From Combretum micranthum (taxonomy: Eukaryota > Streptophyta > Magnoliopsida > Myrtales > Combretaceae): DNA of 64,000 nucleotides. The notes under the pieces were generated by a model. The model saw nothing but the letters and a program-made list of their open reading frames with translations, was not told the DNA's origin and made no database searches. The stretch spans positions 1,364,001-1,428,000 of the forward strand of contig JAMXBD010000171.1 of the NCBI GenBank assembly GCA_024138025.1. The letters run 5' to 3'. The position numbers and the translations under genes were made by a program. Below are positions 45,061-58,440 of the stretch, in pieces. How positions within the stretch are numbered: the first letter of the stretch is position 1; each line of letters starts with the position of its first letter.

Positions 45061-46870
45061 TTTAGATGCAACATATGATTTAGGTATGATGCAATTATGT
45101 AATTTATATCAAACACCATAAGGCATCAACCACATGTAAAAAGAACAAAATTGCATGCAATCAAGTTAATTGTAATATAATAGTAATAGTGCAACTAAAT
45201 ACTAGCACAAGAAAATATAAAACTCGTGGGAAAGATACTTACTATCGTCCAAAAAGTCTAGGGGTTTAGTTATAATTTCTTAGTTATTATATACATATAT
45301 ATATATATATATATATGCGTGTGCCAAAAGTAGGTCCAGCAATTGTTTGGTTTGCCAGGAGGAACAAAAGGGAAGAATGCAATTTTTTACTATAGTTGTC
45401 GATGTTGGTGCAATTTGAGAATAATTAATTTTATGGGGTGAACAACTTGTTTCAAGTAGAAATTTGAGCAAGAATTTGACAAAACAGGAGAGGAAGTGCA
45501 AGCTTATTTTGATGCAAACAAGAAGAAGAAGAGAAGAGAAGAAGAAGAAGATGGTTGTCATGACATGATACTGAGAATTTATTCTATCACTTGGATGTGA
45601 ATTGCAAGTGAGAAATGAGCTAGAAATTGGATTGAAATATTAGGCTTAGAGATTGATACATGTTGTCTTTTATGCACATAATCTGATGCATAAGCCCATT
45701 GAATATCGATAATACGTCTAAGACAAAATTAATTAAGAAATGATTCGTGGTTTAGTTCTCTAATGCTAATTGTTGATTCTCTTCTTGTCACACTGATTGA
45801 GGGGACTTAAATGAATGGATGTCTAGTTATACCTTTCTTTTCTAATGTTAAGGATTGTCCAAGAATGCTTGTTATTATTGATCTTCCAGCTAATGTTTGT
45901 TCTCATTTTTACTTACTTAAGTGGGCAATCACAAGTACAAAGTGTACTTATAAAGTATTGCACTTTTTTTTTTTTCCAAACTAAGGGTTACGATGGGCAT
46001 CAAGAAGCAAAAGTCTAATGTATTTTAGTTTTGGCAACATGTTTGGAGAGTGGTGGTGGAGCATTAAGTATTTTGTTTTGTTGTGAATAAGTTAGGTGAT
46101 AAAGGAGGTTCTTAGAAAATTGCAAGACTTGTAGTTTGTTTATATAATTGAAGAAGTATTATAGTTATATTGATTTAGCTAAGATGGTTAGCTTTTTAGT
46201 TAATGTATTACAATTAACCAAGTTTGAATTTTATTTTGAATAAAGTTTGCACCTACTACATCTATACATATATATTTTGCTACTATGTTAAAAAAAAAAA
46301 AATAGAAGAGCATATTTATCTTTGAGTTGCTTAAGGGATTACTTAAAGTGTTATATCAGCATTTGAAATAACTCTTCATATTAAACAACTCTCTATTCTA
46401 TCCTGGGTTACTTCTACTTTTTTTATTTGTAAGTCCTATTTTATTTTATCATCTTAAAACAATATATATATATATAAAATTAAATAAGTATGAAAGGACT
46501 AATAAGAGGAGGAGTAAGATGGTTACTTTTTGTAAAAATTAAATAAGTATAAAAGGACAAATGAGAGGAGAAGTGAGAGGGTTGCTTGTCATAGCAACTT
46601 TGGTTGCTCAACAACTCAACAACTAATCTACTTTATTGTATAAACAACCCACTTTATTACACAAACAACTGTCATACTACTCATATTCTTTGGAGTTTTC
46701 AACAAGTACCCATAAATAAAGATGTTGTAATAAATAAAATTTTACTAATGGGCATCATTTATAGTTGTCTTGCATAGTCAAATTTGACTTGTTCTAATTT
46801 GACGTTAAAATATTTGTATATTTCTAATTTAGATTTATAATATATGCATATATATATATGTGCATACACA
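45061..46870. other. Intergenic, no gene seen
   Basis: Contains (TA)n at about 45292-45316 and a GAAGAA run near 45525-45550. No supported gene. Confidence 0.4.
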
Positions 46871-46873
46871 AAA

Positions 46874-47096
46874 GGGTAAATTACAACATAAGGTCCAAAT
46901 ATTTAAAAAAGTAAGTCAATTAAGGTCTTCATTAACACGTATTAACAAGAGAAGGGTCTTCTATTGATGTGTGTTAATGGATATCTTAATTGTCCACTTT
47001 TCCAAATGTTGAGATATTAAATAAACTTACCTCCAAATTTTAGGATCTCAAATAAACTTATCCCCAAATATTGGGACCTTCCGGTATAATTAACCC
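46874..47096. mobile_element. Short inverted-terminal element (MITE)
   Basis: Left GGGTAAATTACAACATAAGGTCC, right inverse of GGGTTAATTATACCGGAAGG; 223 bp. Flanks CATACACAAA and CATACAAAG are similar but not an exact duplication. GGGTAAATTA-type ends are common in Mutator-like MITEs. Confidence 0.5.
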
Positions 47097-47139
47097 ACAT
47101 ACAAAGACATATATTACTTTATTTTATTTTATCTTATTA

Positions 47140-48515
47140 TCTATACTATTAAAGCAAAACCACCCCCTTTTGTGTCTTTAGTGTAAATGTTTTTAATATA
47201 ATGTTTTCAGCAAATGAGCATAAAATATTTTTCGTATCCCTGAAATCATGAAAATTAAATAAGGTTTAAATATAATTAAATAGGAGTTGAATATACATAG
47301 TATTTTTCTTTTTGGTGTAAAATGTTTTTGGTATCCTTAAAATCATGAAATTAAAAAGAGTTCGATAAAATTAAACAAAGTTTGAATAAACATAGTATTT
47401 TTCCCGTAAAATATTGTTGGTATCCATAAAATCATGAAATTAAATAGGGTTTGAATAGAATTAAATAGTAGTTGAATAGATATAGTCTTTTCCATTTTTA
47501 GCATATAGGCATAAAATATTTTTGGTATATCTGAAATCATGAAATCAAATAGGGTTTAAATAGAATTAAAAAGGGGTTAAATAGACACATTCTTTTTCTT
47601 TTCTAGCATATCTTTATATACCATTTAAAGCTCTGATACTATATTTATGCATGGTAGTTACCAAACATGGAGAAGTTACCTATGGGAAATATAATTGTAA
47701 TTGTGATTTGTAATTAATTTCCTAATTTCTAAGATTAATTAATATTGTCCTCTTTCAACCTGTGAAAACAATATATCTATTTAATTTATATATGTTGATT
47801 GTTTTATTTCGTACAAGCAGACGGCGCATCCGCGATACATGTGCAAATAAAACAACCTAACATATATAAAATAAATAGATATATTGTTTTGACAGATTGA
47901 AAAAGGACAACCTTAACTAGTATTAGAAATTAGGACATTAATTACAAGTCATAATTATAATTATATTTTCCACAAACAACTTCTTTATGTTAGGTAACTA
48001 TCATGCACAAAAATACATGCATAGGCTGAAAAAAAGGGAAAAGACTATGTCTATCCAACCCCTATTTAATTATATTCAAACCCTATTTAATTCCAGGATT
48101 TCAGGGATACCAAAAATATTTTATGTCCATATGCTAAAAACGGAAAAGACTATGTCTATTCAACTCCTATTTAATTCTATTCAAACCTTATTTAATTCAT
48201 GATTTCAGAGATACCAAAAATATTTTACACGGAAAAAGTATGTCTATCCAACCCCTATTTAATTCTAGTCAAACAGTATTTAATTTCATGATTTCAAGGA
48301 TACCAAAAATATTTTACACCCATATGCTAAAAAAAAAAAAAAGACTATGTCTATTCAATCCTTATTTAATTATGTTCAAACCCTATTTAATTTTTATGAT
48401 TTCAGGAATATGAAAAATATTTTATGCCAAAAACATTATATTAAAAACATTTACATAAAAAATATTTACACTAAAGACACTAAAAGGGGTGGTTTTGCTT
48501 TAATATATATATATA
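47140..48515. mobile_element. 1.37-kb fold-back element with internal tandem units
   Basis: Two long arms in inverted orientation. The outer ends are TCTATACTATTAAAGCAAAA and the inverse of ATTAAAGCAAAACCACCCC. Each arm holds four units of about 90-105 bp containing GGTATCCCTGAAATCATGAA and AAATAGGGTTTGAATAGAAT. Unit spacings mirror each other (97, 89, 105 in the left arm; 102, 90, 109 in the right). The centre (47812-47850) has a short non-symmetric GC-rich core, GCAGACGGCGCATCCGCG. The outer TCTATACTATTAAAG resembles Helitron 5' ends, but the palindrome is not a Helitron trait. Frames such as SIQLLFNSIQTLFN come from the repeats. Confidence 0.65.
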
Positions 48516-48959
48516 TATATATATAGCTGTGTGTGTATTTATCTTCTGTACTTAATTTAAAGCTTTCATCTAAAATTCCTCCTAACATTTTAAGTCTGTC
48601 TTCAAAAATTTACGAGGCTAACAAAGGTGGTTAAGGTATGGACAATTACTTTAAACTTTTTTTTCCCTTACTTCTAGTTATTTTTGCTTTTTTATTTTTT
48701 TTCATTAAACTTATTTTATAATACTTTTTATTATATTATGTAAATATATATTTAATATTTTTTATTTGGTCAAATTAACTACTGTAGAGCAATTCAAAAC
48801 TGGGACGTATCAATTACGCACTTAAAAACTAAATACTGATCTTATTGACATGTTGCTTGAATTTCCAAAGCTGTGTTACATTTCAAGGATTGTTATCATT
48901 TCCTTACTTCATTCCACGTTCAACAATGCCTTGCTTACAAAAATATTTTAACAACTTGC

Positions 48960-49250
48960 TTCTTTAGCTTCTATGTTTAACTTCATCAAACTTCTATATT
49001 TGTAATCAAACTATAAATTTAATAATCTCAATATATAACATTTAACATCATTATCTTTTATTATTGTAACTAATTAGGATACTTATCATCAAAGACAAAA
49101 TATCTATATTAATTAATAATGTTGGCCCAACAGAATTAAGGGATAAAGAGGATACAAATTTTTGGTTGGGCAATTGGTTGCACAGACTAAAAGGCAAGAG
49201 AAATCATTCAAGGTCCTCGTGCCAGAAATGTACAGAGCTTATGAATGGAA
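48960..49250. other. Distal 3' flank of unit B
   Basis: CTTCATCAAACTTCTATATT and the ATTTTTGGTTGGGCAATTGG..TTGCACAGAC..CAAG block match 14520-14720 of unit A. The DNA between 39760 and 48960 is therefore mostly inserted or diverged. Confidence 0.5.
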
Positions 49251-49319
49251 ATAAAATTCATTAGATATTACACACTGCATATTATATATATATACATATA
49301 TATACGAAATACAAATGCT

Positions 49320-49856
49320 AATAAAATTTATATATATATATATCTATATATATCTATAATAGTGAATGAATAGTTTTTAAAATAATTATTATCTATATTT
49401 TATACAATACATGTAAAAGACGAATGGGCTACCAACAATCTTAAACTTGAGAATGATATAAGATTTCCTTAAAAAATCCAATATGTCAACTATGTGAAGC
49501 AGCCAAAAGATGCTATTCGTTCTTCTATGAATTAGGAACGTGAAATTGCAGTAATAATCTAATTTTAGCTCCTCACCTGAATGGATTTATATCTACTTCC
49601 CCACAGAGTTCTTTTCGCCTTTACATTCTTGCTCATTTGAAACGATATAAATTACTCTTTTCACACAACAGAATATCTAAACATTTAGCTCATAAATGAG
49701 ATACCCTTACCCATGGATTTAAGTACAATAGAATAATAATAAATAATTAACTAAGAGATAAAATTAATTATATCAAATATGTAAATAATAGCTATCTTAC
49801 TAGAAAATAAATGAAAGAGATAATAAAGTATGAAATAAATTAAACTCTACCATAAG
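49320..49856. other. Start of unit C (5' flank of a possible third MYB unit)
   Basis: GGGCTACCAACAATC, GATATAAGATTTCCTTAAA and GAATATCTAAACATTTAGC match 35858-36250 of unit B in the same order. Confidence 0.5.
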
Positions 49857-50244
49857 TGTAAGGACCCGCTATCAACCCTATAATTAGAATAGGCGATAAC
49901 AATTCCCCAACCATATGTCACCTGTAAGATTATATGCAAGATTGTCTAAAAGAATTGTTTATCTAATTCCACATAGTTAATATAATGGAAACCATAATTT
50001 TTCAAAACTTTTAACAAAACATACTATACTATTATCATATTTCGCAAAAGAAGTAAACTTAAGTCATACATAGCTAAGTACGTGTATATTATATATATAT
50101 ATATACATATATTACATCCAAAGGCTTGTTACAAGCCTTAACAAAATTACACATATAAAATTCAACTAAAATCTTAAATAAACCACAAGACTAACACAAC
50201 TATTCTATTACAAAAATTGGATTCCATCAAGTCTAAGGTCATCT

Positions 50245-50325
50245 CTAGTCCTCCAAATCATCAAGGAAATCTTTGAAATCAGTTTCATACCCCATACTCA
50301 TGTAAAACTCGTCAGATTCATCACC
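50245..50325 (-). other. Acidic LTR mini-ORF, copy in solo LTR F
   Basis: After AACCGTTTCAG the frame reads GDESDEFYMSM then GYETDFKDFLDDLED and a stop: 26 codons, exactly the length of the gypsy LTR version despite many DNA changes. It lies about 0.39 kb before the LTR 3' end, the same position. Confidence 0.6.
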
Positions 50326-52149
50326 TGAAACGGTTAAAATATGAGCCAAAGGCCAGTACACAAGTAACGAATACAAATGCAAAGTGATTCACACATACTT
50401 AAACTAAATGCAAAATGAAACAACCAATAATTTATAATTCAATCTTTAGTTAATCATTTATTATGGGAGTATTCGAACTTCGGACAATAAGAATCTAGTA
50501 TCATGTCTGCCTCCTTGAGTGGTCCCTACTGTTCATACAGACTAGGCAACCCACTTTTCGGCGTAGCCCGTAATACTAGGAGATCCTAAGTAACGCATCA
50601 CGACGCTCAGGAGGTTGATATAAGTAGCTCTGATACTTATATCTCCTAGATAAATCTATCTAATAATGAGAAAGTAACCTGCCCCCAATCTGAGCAAGGT
50701 GTCCCTCTCCGAACCAGATTCAACGACGTAAAAGGACAATCAACACTCATCAATTATTAAAATTTTCTTAATTTAGAGTAACTTGATGTAATGTTTATCC
50801 TAGCAAAGAAACAAGCAAGTTACCGCGTATCTGAGATAGCTCGGGAACTAATGGGGTTGGCCGTGTAATCCCCTGAATTTTACGTAATCTAATTATAACA
50901 AATACTGAAAATGTAATATTTGATTATATAAAATATTTGGAACAAGTAGTAAAAATCACTCCAAATTTTTCTCGATTCAAAAATGTTAAAGTGTAAATGA
51001 ATTTGATTATAATTAGAAAGATTAAAACGTTACCAATAAAAATTTTTTTGAAAATACAAATTGAACTTCTGTGATATCAAATATTAAAAAATGACGATAA
51101 ATCAATCGTTAATGTAAATTACTGAATTCTTTTTCCTTAAGCTCAATATCTAGAAAATAAATCCTACGCTTGTCAATTAATGAAATAGTAGTATTCAAGC
51201 TATTTACGAATCTATTAATATTAAGTAGCACTAAACAAAATATGTTGTTATTAACAAATTAGTAGGAATAACTCCTATGCAGTAAAATATAGTATTTGGT
51301 AAAATAGATAAACCTAAGAAACTAGATCTTAAATGAATATTCAAATTACACTAATATTCTAATTAAAAAGGTTTTAAGCTTTTAAAATTAAAATCCCGAA
51401 TTGTCAATGTAATCTTTAATAATTTTCATAACTAGAAAATGAACAAATTGGCAAATGTGAAACTAATATCAAATATATGATTCAACAAAAATCTTAGAAT
51501 TGATCTATGAGTTGTAATAAACTCATTCCTAGTTGAAAAACCCGAATAAAATTTCTTTGACCTTAATAGACACCAAAAACGAGATTTCGTATCTTGAACT
51601 AATAATTCAAGATATAATTAAAAATAGCTCTAAATTTCAAACCCGGTAAAATACAATCTATTAACAGTACTCATCGGCGTACAACAATAATCAAAAGATG
51701 GATTACTAAAATTATAAATACATAATAGATACTAATACTAAATAATAAATATTAATCGACATCTAAAGTGAAAATTCCAAACCTGTTGTACACTTGTTAG
51801 GAAATTCTGAATTTATTAAAGACTCGATTCCCAATTTGATTTATTGAACTTGAAAAATGTAATCACACAAGTTAAAATACTAAAAATAAATAATCGTGTA
51901 AACTAAAAATTTATTTATACAAGCAATCTAGAATTGTTATAAAAACTTGGAAAACTCAATTTCAATAAAGCCTTTATTTAACCAAAATAAACATACGTTA
52001 TAAACTAATATTTGTTAAAGTATTATAAACTAAAATTTGATAAAACATTTTGGTTAAAAATAAAAATAAAAATAAAAGAAGAACGCTACAGAATTTTTCA
52101 CGGACAATCTCGTACAGCAGGGGAAAATTGTCGGTTAAGGCAATTGGAA

Positions 52150-52870
52150 TTCACTCCAAATTATATCAAATTGAACTCCCCAAATCACAAATTAAATGAA
52201 ATGCAAACCATCCATCACGGCTGCAGTTATTCCACTACGCATGGGACAGAACACACGGGCAGAAGGACTCCATCGCACGTAAGCCAACCAGCGAGCAGTC
52301 TTCACGCGCTGTAGGATGACCGACCAACTGAAGCTCCACGCGCACGCTGCAGGCCATTTCCCATGCACAAGCAGCAGCAGAAGACCGGTGCTTAAAATCT
52401 GGTCCATGCGCTGCAGGAGCCCTCTCAATGAACTGGAGACAGCTGCCTAGTCTTTTCCACGCACAACTGCTGCAGTAGACAAACAGCAAAAAGAAATCTC
52501 GGCTGCAAATGTTCCTCTTCAACGCACAGACAATGTGGAACAAAGGACAACAACTTGCAGCTGGAGTCCACGCATCACGCTGAAATGGAAGCTGCTGGAT
52601 TGATTGAAGTTTGGACGATGGCTTCACGCTCGAGAAATTCCCACGCACAGAAATCACGAAAGTAGCAAATTTCTTCACGCACGCTGAATATGACACGGAA
52701 ACAAAAGTCATTTTTTTTCCCACGCACAAGATATCCTCCACGTACAGTGCAGCAAGTCCTTCACGTTGCAGCAATCCACCTATGAAACAGAGGACACGAG
52801 CAGAGTATCACGCTGGAAGGAGGAAAAATTTGGCTGCATAAAATTTTTTTTTCCTTCCACCTCTGATTTG
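52150..52870. repeat. GC-rich variable array inside giant solo LTR 2
   Basis: Many CCACGCAC, TTCACGC and CACGCTG words, the reverse complement of the GTGCGTGG/GCGTGAA motifs of copy 1, with linkers that differ from copy 1. Confidence 0.55.
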
Positions 52871-55161
52871 AGCATCAAAATTCAATAGGAAAATGACCTC
52901 TAAACCAACCAAATTGTTCCAGCTGGGATCCTTGTTAAATAAAGAAGAAAATCAACTCACCTTTGTCAATAAAAACAACCCCATTCCACCAAGAAAGCTG
53001 CAACAGGAGAAAAATTCATAAAACTGCAGCATTCACATCTAATTTGCCTAATTTAGACACATAATTTCAATAAGAAAATAATATCCCAACCAACCACAAA
53101 ATAACAGCTAAGATCTTCATTAATTAAAGAAGAAATCCAACTCAAAGCAAAGTCAAACTTAGCTCTAAAATATTGTCCAAATCCTTGTTGAAAAAGCTGC
53201 AGCAGGGTGGAAAAACAACAACAACAACTGCAGCAGAAATTACAAATTCAACCTCTGTTCTAGCTCAAATTTTGATCCGATTTTTACACAAGTTGAGCCC
53301 CAAAATTTACACACATAAATGGTATTAATTAGCTACCAAACAAATATAATTAATGCCCTTAAAGTTAGCCATAAATCTATCAAAACAAAGTCCAAATTTG
53401 CAACTCTAAATTGCCAAATTCGTATGAAAAATTCCAGCTGCTATTTTGCATATTTTTCAAGTCCAAAACCCACTCTATAGCCTCTAAAACTTAGTTCAGT
53501 CCTAGTATAAGTATATAAGCCTAAGTTAGACACAATTTGAACTCATAAATCCCACAAAAACACTCCAAAATCCCAGCTGCAACCACAAGTGCGTCCAGCA
53601 CTTTTTACTTTCCTTTTTTTTTTTTTTTTCCTTACTACCTTCAACATAGAAGCTTAGAAATCTTGTATGAACGACCATAAACCCTAGCCTACTTCCATAC
53701 CTTATATACACACTAAGCTCATCAATAACAACCAAAACCAAATCAAAAATCCCAAGTTACCTTAAGGTTCAAGAGGAGGAGACTAGCTTGTCAAGGTGAA
53801 AAAAATTAGATTACCTTAATAAACTTTTATTATAGTTAATATTGTCTAGTTAGAAACTCATCCTCTAATCTTTGATCTAGGATTAATTCTTGCTTTAAGA
53901 GGAAGTTGAACAACCTCCTTCCATTCCAATCCAAGGTAAGTTCTAAACTATCAACCTATCTTTGTTATAGTTATGTATAGACTTTAGGATGAATTGTTTA
54001 GTATTGAGGAAAGTTTTGTGGTTAAAATAAGTTGTTAAATCATTGATGAATTCAAGTAGATGGATTGTTGATGTATGAGGAATGTTTAGATATTGTCAAC
54101 TAAGTAAGACAACAACTTAAAAATATTATAGATATGGTAATAATAAAATTCGGATTTTGGAATAAAGTAGACAAAACAAGACCCGAATTTCATCTAATCT
54201 AGTCTAAATTCATGTTTAATGCTTCTAAGACTTCATATGAACATAAAACTTGATAAATCAAGCTTTAAATGCATGATTAGGTGTTCTACATTATAAGAAA
54301 AGTATTATGAACAAAGTCATAGAAATTACACATATTAATACCTCTATAAATCATGAATGAACTTAGGATATGAATGAAGGCTTCAATGAGATCCTCTAAA
54401 ATAATATACAATCAAAAGAAAATTAAAAGAATTAAACAATAAAAATTCCTTTACGGTAAGAATCAATACTTAAGAAATCACAAACTAGAAAATCATTCAG
54501 TTTACAATCTTTATAAACCAACATCAACTTTACTGTTATTCCTGTAAGTACGATTATAAGTATTGCTATTAATATTACTACTAAGTATAGTATTCAGTAT
54601 CGATGATGTTTTCATCACGACTCATGAACTATTATTAAAACTGTTATCTTCACGTAAACGCTACTATATTTATATATCGATACTATTATTTTGTCACTAA
54701 TAGTATGAAAAATGATTATTATTATTATTATACCTATAGTTATTACTAACATTTATATTAATGTTTCAAAACTAAAAGTACTAATAATATTGTAGTATTA
54801 AACTTAGCTTGTTTTGCAATAAGAATGAAACTGAAGTATAATAGAAATTTAATATATCTACATACGATTTTTATAACTTTTGAAAGATATAGATACTAAA
54901 ACATACCCTTAAATAAATAAAAATACCGATTTGAGAGACAGGTAAGGTTGACGGGCAAATAATTAATAAATAAAAATCTTCTATTAAAAGTAGTAGAACT
55001 TAAGAAAAGACAAACCCTTGAATAAAAATATAGATAACAATTAATAAAAATTGTATCAAATATCAGTACGGAGTAGTTAGACATCTATAAAGATTTAATT
55101 AAGTTATTTAACGATGCAATAATTAGAGTAACGAGATTAGCCTAATATTCGGCGATTAGAA

Positions 55162-55294
55162 TCAGCGCCTTTAATTATAGGAAGACTTCTCTTACAGAAA
55201 TAATTCAATAATAAATCTCTGTTATTTCCTTTCATAGGAAAATAGATCCATTCATGGATTTCCGGTAGCTTATATAACAACTTAGCGAGGACCA
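55162..55294 (-). other. 133-bp block identical to giant solo LTR 1
   Basis: Counterpart of 18654-18786 in opposite orientation; the same open frame ends with KRSLPIIKGADSNRRILG. Confidence 0.4.
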
Positions 55295-56020
55295 CAGGTG
55301 AGTAACTTAAACTTGTTACATTGTTTGTGCTTGTAGTATAGTTGCATTTGGAATAATATATATTCAATTGATATGCATGCGGGATTGGGATACAGCATGA
55401 TGCGTGGTGTATGATTCAATGGCAAATTATCATAATAAACGGTAATCCTATTGTATGATAAATATTGTATGAAATATGTTGATGATTGTCTGTAAATTGT
55501 ATGATCGCCTTAAACTTGATTAACAACTATTGGTACTATAAATGAAACGGACATGCATTGCTCGATTTGCATAAACTGCATTATGTTACGAACACCTATC
55601 ACGTGTTAGAATTTCGGTTCTTGGTAATACTTGGTTTTTTCTAGGCAATGGGCTATTAGTTCTACGCAAGTTTACCTTGTTCTGTCGGTTCCATGGGAAC
55701 TAACTGGTAACGAAGGACGCCACCCATGGTATCGCTGTGAAATGGCTAACACTTAGTGGAGTTTCTAAGGTACAAGACAGGAACTGAGTGTTTAAAACAT
55801 CATTAATACAAAGAGATAATAAATGTGAGGATTATGGATTCCTGTGTACTTAGTTTCTCCTGGGTAGGTGATTCAGGTATCGGTTCCTTCAACCCCGATG
55901 AGAGGGCGTAAATCTCCATCCTGTTTGGATTCCGGTTTGTCCAAGCTTGTAATTGTTCATGTGTTTGATTGATGCATTACATATGATTGATAATAACTTG
56001 CTTGTTGTGATAAGTCTGGT

Positions 56021-56068
56021 TATTCACTGAGCCCGTGGTTCGCTCACCCCCCAACAATTTTTGTGCAG
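56021..56068 (+). other. Shared splice-acceptor-like block in giant solo LTR 2
   Basis: TATTCACTGAGCCCGTGG, TTCGCTCACCCCCC, AACAATTTTTGTGCAG followed by G. No acidic mini-ORF follows here. Confidence 0.5.
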
Positions 56069-56689
56069 GATTATTACTAGCTGGGACTGGGCTAGGAATG
56101 TGTGAAGAGAGCTTCTCCAATGAACTTTATTGAAGTTAGAGATATAGGATATGGAAACTTAGAATGTAAATTAGATGAATTTTGAACTTTGTATGTTGTA
56201 GTTTGGAAACCCAATTTCACTATTTGGTGGGGGATACCGATTCTCTGTGATCTTGGTGAAAATTGGAAAATCAAATTCCATAGTTGAAGTACTGTAATAT
56301 ATTATATAATTTATATGATAAACTTTTATAAATAAATAGAGTCTTGTACATTCTGACATACAAGACGGCTCTCATGTTACGGGTGCACACGTGATATGAT
56401 GGCTGTAGATAAATCCTGTTAGGCCCCCATATTAGAGTCGTGACAGGCCGAGCGAAGATCTATCTCTGTTCAAGACAATATTGAATTTCTCACTTAGTTT
56501 AAGCACTAATTAACTAGTTTCAAATATAACTAATCAAAGAAATTCAAATAAACTATTACGAAGTCATAACATAGCATTTAAACATCCTATTACATCATAC
56601 AATACTTAACAAATATTTGATTGATCATATATCAAGCTTTGGGAAATATTGAAGAAAGTTTTTGAAAATGAAAAGTGCAGGGAATACGT

Positions 56690-57165
56690 TGGCCATTAAC
56701 GCCGGCGGCGTTAAACCGGTGCATAATGCACTAAAACTCAACACTTGCCAACACTGGCAGCGTTCAAGGATATACCAGCAGCCTTCAGTCTACACCAGCG
56801 GCATTGAGCCGGTATAGACTACAACTCCAAATTTCTAAAAATTTTCGAGAGTTACGTGGGGTTGGTCCACGCTCGTGAATACCCCCAACACCGGCAGCGT
56901 ATCTATATACGCCGACAGCTTTGGATCCTATGCCGGCCGCCTTAAGCCCGGCTTTAAAAATTATGATTATGTTCTTATTCTACACCGCCTATAAGCCAGC
57001 AGCGTTGGAACCCTAATAGCCGTCGTACGTTTTGAAAAATAAATACTGGCAAACTTTTCTAGCAAAAGCCGGCAGCGTTTCAAGCGGCTTTAAGAAAATT
57101 GATTCTGATCACCTTCAACACCGCCTCTACACCCGGCGGCATTGAAGTACCAAATGCCGACGTAA
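56690..57165. repeat. GC-rich palindromic motif array in solo LTR F
   Basis: Repeats of ACGCCGGCGGCGTT, GCCGGCAGCGTT and inverse AAGCCGG motifs, about ten in 470 bp, with AT-rich spacers. Confidence 0.6.
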
Positions 57166-58126
57166 GCTCAAAATTAAACCTATACGAAAATGTTTTGTTT
57201 CTCCTTTTTTTTTACAAAACCTATCCATTTCAAAAATTCTCCAAACTTATTCTAAGCTTCCCAAAACTTGTTATATGTTCTAGACACCATTCAAACAACA
57301 TAAACTACAACATTCAAACACCAAACACTTCAATTCCACACTTCAACTACTCAATTTAGTTCCATTACTTATCAACAGTCCTTATAACTTCCTAACACTT
57401 AACTAAGCTCATACAATAGCAATGCAAAATATAACATATATCAATACATAAATCAATCAACTCAATTGGCATCTACTAATCCTACCATAAGTTTTACATC
57501 CAATAACAAGAAAGAAAATAAAACAAAAAGGATTAGGCTTGCATTAACTTAAACGATTAAGCTTTGGCTTGGAGTGATGTTTGAATCCAAAGGCTTGTGA
57601 TTGATTTTGGTTTAGGGCTTAGGGTTTTGAGATAGAAGGAAGAAAGAAAGAAAAGAAATAAGAGAAAATTCGGATGGAAAAACGTGTCTGCCAAAAGAGT
57701 CATTATTTGATTAAATTTAAGGTTAATAATTATTCGAAGTTTGACTTTAGGGGTATATTTGACCTAGGGTTAATTTAGTTAAATTTGGAATGCATTTGAG
57801 TTTAATTTGAGCTTAAAAAGTATGCTTAATCTTTGTAAAAATTCTGTCATCAATTCTTAAACAATTCACAAGTTATTTTATTAATTCTAAACACAACACA
57901 TACTTATTAATTCACAAAGGACACACACATTCATTACACCATGCACACATTGATATACATAATACAATAATATTAATTTCATTGCACTACACACATACAA
58001 AATAACACATATTCAACACATGCACTAATTATAATGTTCATACAAATATATCTCATTTCAAAATCTTATATCATTTCAATAACATATTAAAATATAAATT
58101 AGGAAATTCATGGCTATTTCAATAAG

Positions 58127-58432
58127 ATAGACTTTCTAAGATTTCAATCTACCTCCATTAACATTGGACGTTAGTTGCTCTCCCAAGCTTACCTTAGTTA
58201 AAAAGAAAAGAAAATTTTTTTGTTACAGTAGAAAAGAGAAAAGATTAGGAAGGGCGTCGCACCATATAAATCCTCTAGCCTAAATGCTTCTTAGTTTTTA
58301 AACATGGAAATTAGGATATGGTGATAGAACTGTACACAAAAAGTAATAAAAATTTGAAAAAAAAACTCAAGATGTGAAATCTTGAATGATTAGCATAATC
58401 AAGACTTTAAATCTCATACCTCAGGATTCCTG
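58127..58432. other. Unit C 5' flank, continued
   Basis: AGAAAAGATTAGGAAGGGCG, TCGCACCAT, CCTCTAGCCTAA and AACATGGAAATTAGGATA match 36490-36600 in order. Confidence 0.6.
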
Positions 58433-58440
58433 GTTGTGAC

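Larger units (their letters stand above)
50864..56445 (+). mobile_element. Giant solo LTR, copy 2 (5582 bp)
   Basis: Starts TGTAATCCCCTGAATTTTAC and ends GAGTCGTGACA, with TSD GGCCG at 50859-50863 and 56446-56450. Homologous to the reverse complement of 17494-23424. It has no coding genes. Candidate frames such as 52235-52774 on the minus strand lie in the variable GC-rich array and are not kept in copy 1. Confidence 0.8.
49857..58121 (-). mobile_element. Solo LTR F (about 2.7 kb, chromovirus-related) split by a giant solo LTR
   Basis: On the plus strand it starts TGTAAGGACCCGCTATC and ends CATGGCTATTTCA, the same ends as the gypsy LTRs at 2985 and 10476. Target duplication ATAAG at 49852-49856 and 58122-58126. 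The two halves are 49857-50863 and 56446-58121. It is clearly diverged from the gypsy LTRs, so it is another subfamily. No internal genes, hence a solo LTR. Confidence 0.8.

Noticed and set aside
46261..46310. CRISPR-like or prokaryotic features
   Set aside because: No direct repeat-spacer pattern anywhere; all context is plant nuclear.
47987..48202. Repeated SIQLLFNSIQTLF peptides as a repeat protein
   Set aside because: They arise on both strands from the tandem units of the fold-back element.
52235..52774. 179-codon minus-strand ORF rich in Cys and Ser
   Set aside because: It lies in the variable GC-rich LTR array, has no domain, and is not kept in the sister LTR at 21090-21960.
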